Of a DNA stretch of 12,338 nucleotides, positions 7,100 through 12,338 are shown one piece after another; position 1 is the first letter of the stretch; each line of letters starts with the position of its first letter. The notes beneath the pieces are model-generated. The model was not told where the DNA came from, ran no database searches, and was given only the letters and a program-made list of their open reading frames with translations. Source of the stretch: SIG644 sp045613985. GTDB taxonomy: Bacteria > Bacillota > Clostridia > Oscillospirales > CAG-272. The position numbers were made by a program, and so were the translations under genes. The stretch covers positions 1-12,338 of the forward strand of contig JAZLCA010000012.1 in the NCBI GenBank assembly GCA_045613985.1, in the 5' to 3' direction.

Positions 7100-7957
7100 A
7101 TGACGCGTCACCATGCAAAATTCATGATCTGCTGGCTTCTTACTCTTATCACAATTTTGCTCACGTTTTGCTCCTGCGGCTATTGGGGGTATCGTGGAGA
7201 CCATGCCGATCTGTACACCGTCGCCGTCAATAATATGTTCGGCATTTATGGATACACGGGAAACGGTGAGGTCTCTTATGGTCCCGCCATCGACATCATT
7301 GAAACCGATGAGTACGGCAGAACGTTGTTCTTTTACAACGAAAGCTACGGCGACGGATCCAACTATTCCATGGCATTCATCATCATGCAAAAGTCCGAGG
7401 GCGGATATGTCTATTACTATCAAGATGATTGCTACGCTCCTTTTTTCGACGATTCAGACTACTTTTATCATGGAACGCAAGGATCGGAGGATCACATTCG
7501 TGCATTGGAACTGGCAAGCGATGATATTGCTGCCTTGAAGGAGCGAAACGATTGGAATAAACCGTTCGATGCCGAAAAGTGCACCAAGGCAAAGATCGAT
7601 ACCGACAAGCCGGAAGGAAAAATCAACGTCAAAACATGGACGTTCGACGATGAGATCTATGCATATGCCAAGGAGCACGGCTACGAAGGTACGGATGATA
7701 ACGCCTGCCGGTGGGTTGCATACTGCAACGCAGATGCAGAAGGAAAAGAACTGTATTACGTTTATTGCAGTCGCGCCGATGACGACGGAAACGGCGGCAC
7801 AACGTACAGCCACGCAGTCTATGCCGTAATCGTCCATACCGACGATTCCATATTCAAAAACATTGAAATTGGAGAAAATGCGATTGTGGAGATCACAAGC
7901 CCCGCCGACGCTTATGAACTTATCCAACACCTCAAACAGCAAAACGATTGGAAATAA
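7100..7957 (+). CDS. Putative acidic lipoprotein of unknown function, with internal duplication
   Basis: Encodes 285 residues; I do not recognise the family. The first 26 residues are a signal peptide: basic start (MTRHHAK), a hydrophobic Leu/Ile/Thr core, then FCSC, with Cys26 the likely lipid-attachment site (Cys24 is a less likely alternative). The mature part is acidic and rich in Asp, Tyr and Gly. Two stretches run in parallel. GRTLFFYNESY (about 73-83), MAFIIMQK and ending ALKERNDW, resembles GKELYYVYCSR, HAVYAVIV and ending HLKQQNDW at the C-terminus. This suggests a duplicated beta-rich unit of roughly 80-110 residues. No catalytic motif is visible. It follows the GH36 gene by 65 bases with no clear promoter, so it may be carried by read-through, and it ends at a strong terminator. 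Its base composition looks less G+C-rich than the GH36 gene. Confidence 0.8.
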   Translation: MTRHHAKFMICWLLTLITILLTFCSCGYWGYRGDHADLYTVAVNNMFGIYGYTGNGEVSYGPAIDIIETDEYGRTLFFYNESYGDGSNYSMAFIIMQKSEGGYVYYYQDDCYAPFFDDSDYFYHGTQGSEDHIRALELASDDIAALKERNDWNKPFDAEKCTKAKIDTDKPEGKINVKTWTFDDEIYAYAKEHGYEGTDDNACRWVAYCNADAEGKELYYVYCSRADDDGNGGTTYSHAVYAVIVHTDDSIFKNIEIGENAIVEITSPADAYELIQHLKQQNDWK

Positions 7958-7980
7958 CACAGTCCACAACAGAAAAACAC

Positions 7981-8017
7981 GCACGATCTCCGAAAGTCAA
8001 GCTTTCGGAGATCGTGC
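7981..8017 (+). terminator. Strong intrinsic terminator after the lipoprotein gene
   Basis: Perfect 16-bp stem GCACGATCTCCGAAAG (7981-7996) and CTTTCGGAGATCGTGC (8002-8017) with a 5-base loop TCAAG, followed by TTTTCTCTTT. It lies 23 bases after the stop codon and separates the LysR/GH36/lipoprotein unit from the next gene. An A-rich stretch just upstream might give weak activity on the other strand, but no leftward gene needs it. Confidence 0.95.
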
Positions 8018-8048
8018 TTTTCTCTTTCGAAATATGAGTAAAATACAG

Positions 8049-8077
8049 TTGATTTTCCGATAGAGATGTGGTATAAT
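8049..8077 (+). promoter_or_regulatory. Extended -10 promoter for the two-module beta-sandwich gene
   Basis: TTGATT (8049-8054), 17 bases, TATAAT (8072-8077), with TG at 8069-8070 making an extended -10. Predicted start near 8084, giving a leader of about 70 bases. The leader holds a small dyad TGGAT-AAC-ATCCA (8107-8119), which could be an operator or just a weak hairpin. Confidence 0.8.
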
Positions 8078-8155
8078 CGTGTTAAGCTACTTGGCTATTT
8101 CAAGAATGGATAACATCCAAAATCACAAATAATCATTCTGGAAAGGACGACGAAC

Positions 8156-9313
8156 ATGGCACTCTCCAAACGCGTACAGCGTCTTTTGAAAACACGCACG
8201 ATCGGTTCCCCGCTCAAGCGTATGTACAGCGATTACGTTTCCAACTACACCCAACGTCAGCTGATCAGCTTCGACCGCCTCGATCTGCCCGGTCTTTGCA
8301 CCGTTCCCGAAGCCACCATTGATAGAAAAACACAAATCGAGGGCGAGGGCGCACTTCGTTGGATTCTGCCGGAAGAGACCAATGGTTTGAAAAGAATGTG
8401 CTGGGCAAACGGCCCCCAGTTCGATCTTTGCGTCAGCGATCGCAAAAAGACGACGCTCAAGCTGTGGCTATTCCTTGACAGCACTGACGGCATTGTCTGC
8501 GACCATGACGCCATCTACGGCGCACAGGGAGGACAAGCCACCTTCTTCTTCCGCGTGATCGACCAAAACGGCGGTCAGTACTGCTGGAACCACACCCTGA
8601 CGGGCGACGGGTGGCATGAGATCGAGTTGTCCTTCAACATCCACAACGGCTATTCTCCCGAATTTGATATGCACCACATCACCGGCTTTTACATGATGTT
8701 TGACGGTCACGCCGGCACGGTCATCGAGCTGGATGACTTGCGCGTGGTAGAATACAACACCGACTATGTCCCCGCCCCCGCGCCCGACGGTGGCCGGCTG
8801 ATCACCGAGAGCGAATACGACGCTTTGGACGGTGCTATCGTGCAGGAATGGTATGGCGCGTCCTATGACACCGTGGACAAAATGAGCGGCAAGTCTTCCC
8901 TGCGCTGCATCGGCGACGCAACGGTCAACGATTTCCGCACCAACGTCACCAATCTGAATATCCCCATCACCTACGCTGAGGACGTGCTGGTGGTCTGGGC
9001 CAAGATCAAGGATCTCGATACGGTCAAGAGCATCTTTATCGAGCTCAACGAGGTACAAGACGTGCACGAGTACGAGATCAGCATTCCCCGTGAGAAATTT
9101 GCATACTACGGCTTGAAAAAGAGCAACACCTGGGCCCGCCTTGTCGTGCCGCTGTCCGATATGCGCCGCAACCTGCGCCCCGCCCAGTTTGGCGACGGCG
9201 ACACTATCACCCTGCGCAACTTCCGCTACGTGCTGACTGCCAATGGCACCGCCACCTACGACAGCCACATCGACCTTGTTTATATCACCACGAAACAGGC
9301 CCTGGGATTGTAA
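8156..9313 (+). CDS. Cytoplasmic-looking protein with two CBM-like beta-sandwich modules
   Basis: Encodes 385 residues without a signal peptide or membrane segment; the N-terminus (about 1-30) is basic. Residues about 36-200 look like a jelly-roll of the carbohydrate-binding-module type: SFDRLD opening, ALRWIL, LKLWLFLD, WHEIELSF and the closing strand VIELDDLRVVEY (189-200), a typical ending of such domains. A Pro/Ala linker (PAPAPDGG, 206-213) leads to a second, diverged module (about 219-381) with KSSLRCIG, VLVVWAKIKD, WARLVVPLSDM and DLVYIT. No glycoside hydrolase, esterase or other catalytic domain is seen. Sugar binding is an inference from fold-like patterns, and neither module can be assigned to a numbered CBM family by eye. 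ATG 8156 follows GGAAAGGA (8140-8147) by 8 bases. It is flanked by a terminator and its own promoter on one side and the ATPase promoter on the other, so it is monocistronic. Confidence 0.8.
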   Translation: MALSKRVQRLLKTRTIGSPLKRMYSDYVSNYTQRQLISFDRLDLPGLCTVPEATIDRKTQIEGEGALRWILPEETNGLKRMCWANGPQFDLCVSDRKKTTLKLWLFLDSTDGIVCDHDAIYGAQGGQATFFFRVIDQNGGQYCWNHTLTGDGWHEIELSFNIHNGYSPEFDMHHITGFYMMFDGHAGTVIELDDLRVVEYNTDYVPAPAPDGGRLITESEYDALDGAIVQEWYGASYDTVDKMSGKSSLRCIGDATVNDFRTNVTNLNIPITYAEDVLVVWAKIKDLDTVKSIFIELNEVQDVHEYEISIPREKFAYYGLKKSNTWARLVVPLSDMRRNLRPAQFGDGDTITLRNFRYVLTANGTATYDSHIDLVYITTKQALGL

Positions 9314-9329
9314 ATTTTTCCAAAAGCCC

Positions 9330-9358
9330 TTGACAAGCACGTTTGCGTATGATATAAT
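9330..9358 (+). promoter_or_regulatory. Consensus sigma-A promoter of the riboswitch/ATPase unit
   Basis: TTGACA (9330-9335), 17 bases, TATAAT (9353-9358): both hexamers match consensus exactly, with TG at 9350-9351 as an extended -10. The predicted start is near 9365, about 18 bases before the aptamer. So strong a promoter fits a gene limited downstream by attenuation. Confidence 0.92.
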
Positions 9359-9382
9359 ACAATCTGTTGAATAGATGCTCGC

Positions 9383-9471
9383 CATAGGGGAGTAGTCAGC
9401 GCACGATCGTGCGGTTTAAGTCAACATCATAGCCATATCGGCTTGGCTTAAATGAAACGACCAGACCTATG
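9383..9471 (+). ncRNA. yybP-ykoY (manganese) riboswitch aptamer
   Basis: The conserved GGGGAGTAG (9387-9395) near the 5' end and the 3' CAGACC (9462-9467) are the hallmark strands of this class, which senses Mn2+ between two docked internal loops. Visible helices: P1 CATAGG (9383-9388) with CCTATG (9466-9471); a hairpin CGCAC/GTGCG (9400-9404, 9409-9413, loop GATC); and the long arm TTTAAG (9415-9420) with CTTAAA (9447-9452), capped by AGCC/GGCT (9431-9434, 9440-9443) and containing the conserved TCAACATCA and CGGCTT strands. The variable P4 hairpin found in some members is not evident. Known members usually switch on metal-export genes when Mn2+ is high, in agreement with the P-type ATPase downstream. 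Confidence 0.9.
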
Positions 9472-9506
9472 TACAGTCAAAATTGCTGTACATAGGTCTT
9501 TTTATT
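9463..9506 (+). terminator. Riboswitch expression platform: terminator competing with P1
   Basis: AGACCTATGTACAG (9463-9476) pairs perfectly with CTGTACATAGGTCT (9486-9499), a 14-bp stem with a 9-base loop, followed by TTTTATT. Its 5' arm includes CCTATG (9466-9471), the 3' strand of aptamer helix P1. The two folds exclude each other: metal-bound aptamer keeps P1 and lets transcription continue, while free RNA terminates. This is a transcriptional ON switch. Confidence 0.92.
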
Positions 9507-9555
9507 CAGGTTACAATAATAAAATGAACATACAATCAAGAAAGGATCGCGCAAC

Positions 9556-12222
9556 ATGAAATTTTACTGTTCCCCCACGCAGGACGTCATGGAAAACCTG
9601 CAAAGCTCCGAGAACGGTCTGTCCTCCCACGAGGCACAAGAGCGTCTGGAGCGCAACGGCAAGAACAAGCTGGCCGAAGGTAAGAAGGAATCTCTCCTTC
9701 ACCGTTTCCTCAAGCAGCTGGCCGAGCCCATGACGATCATTCTGATTGTCGCCGCCGCCATTTCCGCAGGTCTTGAGATTTACAACGGTATTTCTCAGAA
9801 TCACTGGGAATTCCCGGCTGACGTCGTTATCATTCTCGCCGTCGTTCTCATCAACGCCATTTTAGGCGTATTCCAGGAGAGCAAAGCCGAGCAGGCCATT
9901 GAGGCTCTGCAACAGATCGCCGCGGCGACCTCCAAAGTCATCCGCGACGGCAAGCAGATCACCGTCAAAAGCGAAGATCTCGTCGTAGGCGATATCATCG
10001 TGCTGGAAGCGGGCGACTCCGTTCCCGCCGATGCTCGCATCATCGAATGTGCTTCTATGAAGATCGAGGAAGCCGCACTGACGGGTGAATCCGTTCCCGT
10101 TGACAAAAAGGTGGACGCGCTGAACGAAGGCGAAAACGGCGACGTACCTCTGGGCGACCGTAAAAATATGGTCTTTATGGGCTCGACCGTCGTATACGGT
10201 CGCGGCAAGGCCGTAGTCACCGCTACGGGTATGGACACCGAAATGGGTAAGATCGCCGACGCGCTGGCCAACGCAGAAGAGGGCAAAACGCCTCTGCAAA
10301 TCAAGCTGGCCGGTCTTTCCAAGATCCTGACCTACCTTGTCATCAGTATCTGTGTTGTCATTTTCGGCGTACAGCTGCTCCGCCACGGTTCGTTTGGCTT
10401 TGAGCCGATCATCTCCTCTTTCATGCTTGCGATCTCGCTCGCTGTCGCCGCCATCCCCGAGGGCCTGGCAACCGTCGTAACCATCGTTCTTTCCATCGGT
10501 GTCACCAATATGTCCAAGCAAAATGCCATCATCCGCAAGCTGACGGCCGTTGAGACGCTGGGATGCACCCAGATCATCTGCTCGGACAAAACGGGAACGC
10601 TGACGCAGAACAAGATGACCGTCGTTGAGCATTACGGCGAGGACGAGATTCTGCTTGCCACCGCCATGTCCATGTGTTCGGATGCCGAATTTGACCGCGA
10701 GACAGGCACCGCCGTGGGTGAGCCCACCGAGTGCGCGCTGGTCAACTACGCTCACTCTTTGGGCTACGACAAAAACGATCAGAAGAACGAGTATGTCCGT
10801 GTGGGCGAGGTTCCCTTCGACTCCATGCGCAAGATGATGACCACCGTTCATAAGAAATCGGACGGTTCTCTCATTCAGTTTACCAAGGGCGCGCCCGACG
10901 AAATCCTCAAGCGCTGCACCACGGCGCTGACCAAGGACGGCAAAATCGTTCCCGTCAACGATGCCGTTCGCGCTATGTTCCTGACCGTCAACAAGAAAAT
11001 GGCTGACCGCGCCCTGCGCGTGCTGGCCGCTTGCTACAAGCCGCTGGACGCCGAGCCTTCCGTTTATGATTCTGAAACGGTAGAAAACGACCTTTGCTTC
11101 ATCGGTCTTGTCGGCATGATCGACCCCGTTCGTCCCGAGGTCAAACCCGCGATCGACGAGTGCCGCTCCGCCGGCATCCGCCCCATCATGATCACGGGCG
11201 ACCACAAGGATACCGCCGTTGCCATCGCTATGCAGTTGGGTATCATTGAAAAGGCCACTCAAGCCATTACCGGCTCGGAGCTGGATAAGATTTCGGATGA
11301 AGAGTTTGAAAGTGCCGTTGAAAAGTATTCGGTCTACGCCCGCGTTCAGCCTGAGCACAAAACTCGCATCGTCAACGCTTGGCGCAAAAAGGGCAAGGTC
11401 ACCGCGATGACGGGCGACGGTGTCAACGACGCCCCCTCCATCAAGAATGCTGACATTGGTATCGGCATGGGTATTACGGGTACCGACGTTACCAAGAACG
11501 TCGCCGACATGATTCTGGCGGACGACAACTTCGCCACCATCGTATCTGCCGCCGCCGAGGGCCGCCGCATTTCCGACAACATTCGCAAGGCGATCCAGTT
11601 CTTGCTTGCCTCCAACCTCTCCGAGGTTTTGGCAATCTTCTTCGCAACTCTTCTGGGCTTTACCATCTTCCAGCCCGTACAGCTGCTTTGGATCAACCTG
11701 ATCACCGACTGCTTCCCCGCTCTTGCATTGGGCATGGAAAAGCCTGAGGCCGACGTGATGAAGCGCAAGCCCCGCGACTCCAAGGAAGGCATTTTCGCCG
11801 GCGGCCTGGGCGCGGCGGTAGCTTATCAGGGTTTGCTCGTCACCATTATCACCATGATCTCCTATTTCGTAGGTCACTGGTACGAAACGGACAACTTTGA
11901 GATCACCGACAGCATTCATGGCACGACCATGGCATTCCTGACGTTGGCCATGTGTGAGGTATTCCATTCCTTCAACATGCGCTCTCTGCGCGGCTCCATC
12001 TTTACCCTCAAGGGTCAAAACAAGTGGCTGTGGGGCGCAGGTCTGCTCTCGCTTATTCTGACATCTCTCGTTGTTCTCATTGAGCCCGTGGCTAACATCT
12101 TCGGCATGGTCGCCATCGGCATCGACGAGTATCTCATCGCTATGGGCCTCGGCTTCTGCATCATTCCTATCGTTGAGCTTGTAAAGTTCGTTCACAGACT
12201 AATTGATAAGAAAAAGGTATAA
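9556..12222 (+). CDS. P2A-type P-type ATPase, Ca2+/Mn2+ export pump
   Basis: Encodes 888 residues, full length for bacterial calcium-type P-ATPases. In order: N-terminal cytoplasmic part, M1-M2 (about 55-110), actuator domain with TGES (176-179), M3-M4 with PEGL (301-304), phosphorylation motif CSDKTGTLT (342-350, Asp344 phosphorylated), nucleotide domain with KGAP (444-447), hinge TGDGVNDAP (619-627), then M5-M10. Cation ligands aligned to SERCA are all present: Glu302 (M4), Asn687 and Glu690 (M5), Asn714, Thr717 and Asp718 (M6, NLITD) and Glu801 (M8). ATP hydrolysis would drive Ca2+ and/or Mn2+ out of the cytoplasm. The start follows AAAGGA (9541-9546) by 9 bases. Control by the upstream Mn2+ riboswitch argues for a role in manganese efflux, as for the riboswitch-linked YoaB of Lactococcus lactis; the ligand set argues that it can also carry Ca2+. 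Which metal dominates is unresolved. Confidence 0.94.
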   Translation: MKFYCSPTQDVMENLQSSENGLSSHEAQERLERNGKNKLAEGKKESLLHRFLKQLAEPMTIILIVAAAISAGLEIYNGISQNHWEFPADVVIILAVVLINAILGVFQESKAEQAIEALQQIAAATSKVIRDGKQITVKSEDLVVGDIIVLEAGDSVPADARIIECASMKIEEAALTGESVPVDKKVDALNEGENGDVPLGDRKNMVFMGSTVVYGRGKAVVTATGMDTEMGKIADALANAEEGKTPLQIKLAGLSKILTYLVISICVVIFGVQLLRHGSFGFEPIISSFMLAISLAVAAIPEGLATVVTIVLSIGVTNMSKQNAIIRKLTAVETLGCTQIICSDKTGTLTQNKMTVVEHYGEDEILLATAMSMCSDAEFDRETGTAVGEPTECALVNYAHSLGYDKNDQKNEYVRVGEVPFDSMRKMMTTVHKKSDGSLIQFTKGAPDEILKRCTTALTKDGKIVPVNDAVRAMFLTVNKKMADRALRVLAACYKPLDAEPSVYDSETVENDLCFIGLVGMIDPVRPEVKPAIDECRSAGIRPIMITGDHKDTAVAIAMQLGIIEKATQAITGSELDKISDEEFESAVEKYSVYARVQPEHKTRIVNAWRKKGKVTAMTGDGVNDAPSIKNADIGIGMGITGTDVTKNVADMILADDNFATIVSAAAEGRRISDNIRKAIQFLLASNLSEVLAIFFATLLGFTIFQPVQLLWINLITDCFPALALGMEKPEADVMKRKPRDSKEGIFAGGLGAAVAYQGLLVTIITMISYFVGHWYETDNFEITDSIHGTTMAFLTLAMCEVFHSFNMRSLRGSIFTLKGQNKWLWGAGLLSLILTSLVVLIEPVANIFGMVAIGIDEYLIAMGLGFCIIPIVELVKFVHRLIDKKKV

Positions 12223-12231
12223 GTATTTTTC

Positions 12232-12261
12232 GAGGGGAACTTCTTGAAAGAAGTTCCCCTC
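12232..12261. repeat. Perfect hairpin after the ATPase gene
   Basis: GAGGGGAACTTCT (12232-12244) pairs with AGAAGTTCCCCTC (12249-12261), 13 bp with loop TGAA, starting 9 bases after the stop codon. The following bases (AAACTCCCC) give no T-tract, and the other strand also lacks a proper one, so it is not a standard intrinsic terminator. It may still stop transcription or protect the mRNA 3' end, or belong to a dispersed palindromic repeat. Confidence 0.75.
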
Positions 12262-12283
12262 AAACTCCCCACAAGAACTTTAA

Positions 12284-12325
12284 ATAGGAGAAAAAAGAGA
12301 AATTTGTTTTTACATCTTCTCCTAT
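12284..12325. repeat. Second inverted repeat at the window end
   Basis: ATAGGAGAA (12284-12292) and TTCTCCTAT (12317-12325) are perfectly complementary, with a 24-base purine- then T-rich loop containing TTTGTTTTT. With the preceding hairpin it fills the 116 bases after the ATPase stop. No gene is visible there, and the structure may continue past the window edge (GTAGGGAC). Confidence 0.6.
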
Positions 12326-12338
12326 CCTTTGTAGGGAC

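Noticed and set aside
8468..9385. Minus-strand frame of about 305 codons
   Set aside because: Antisense to the two-module gene; its start would lie within the ATPase promoter region and has no ribosome binding site.
9862..12195. Minus-strand frame of about 777 codons
   Set aside because: Shadow of the ATPase gene. Striking in length but His/Asp/Gly-rich without family motifs, as expected from antisense reading of this codon use.

Overview
The window reads as a chromosomal segment of an anaerobic Bacillota bacterium, most likely a gut-type member of the class Clostridia. This is inferred from strong GGAGG-type ribosome binding sites, textbook sigma-A promoters, lipoproteins with low-complexity Glu/Pro linkers, a GH36 alpha-galactosidase without a signal peptide and a yybP-ykoY riboswitch. 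Base composition is close to balanced. No rRNA, tRNA, CRISPR array, transposase or phage gene was found. Seven real protein genes fill nearly all of it.

Left part, minus strand (66-3788): three genes read leftward, a TSUP-family membrane transporter, a P1-family (DmpA/BapA-type) aminopeptidase, and a secreted lipoprotein with a C-terminal phosphodiester glycosidase (NAGPA) domain. Gaps of 43 and 71 bases, and no strong terminator between them, allow one transcript. A GC-rich hairpin followed by T5 (minus strand) closes the group at the window edge.

Middle: a LysR-type regulator (3889-4848) diverges from the transporter across 100 bases. That gap holds a perfect 10-bp-arm palindrome which carries TTGATT-N17-TATAAT on both strands, so the two divergent promoters occupy the same DNA. 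A LysR-type ATAC-N7-GTAT box sits inside it. The regulator probably controls itself and the transporter/peptidase genes. Co-directional and 35 bases further on is a cytoplasmic GH36 alpha-galactosidase (4884-7034), then an unrecognised acidic lipoprotein with an apparent internal duplication (7100-7957), closed by a 16-bp perfect intrinsic terminator.

Right part: a strong extended -10 promoter drives a cytoplasmic-looking protein made of two beta-sandwich (carbohydrate-binding-module-like) halves without a recognised enzyme domain (8156-9313). Then a consensus promoter and a yybP-ykoY (Mn2+) riboswitch, with a visible antiterminator/terminator switch, precede a P2A-type Ca2+/Mn2+ P-type ATPase (9556-12222). 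The pump keeps all seven cation-coordinating residues of both SERCA Ca2+ sites. The window ends in two hairpins without a good T-tract that look like a dispersed intergenic repeat.

The best leads are the metal-riboswitch/ATPase unit, the symmetrical divergent promoter, and the orphan two-module beta-sandwich protein. I see no multi-gene system here that is clearly new to science.
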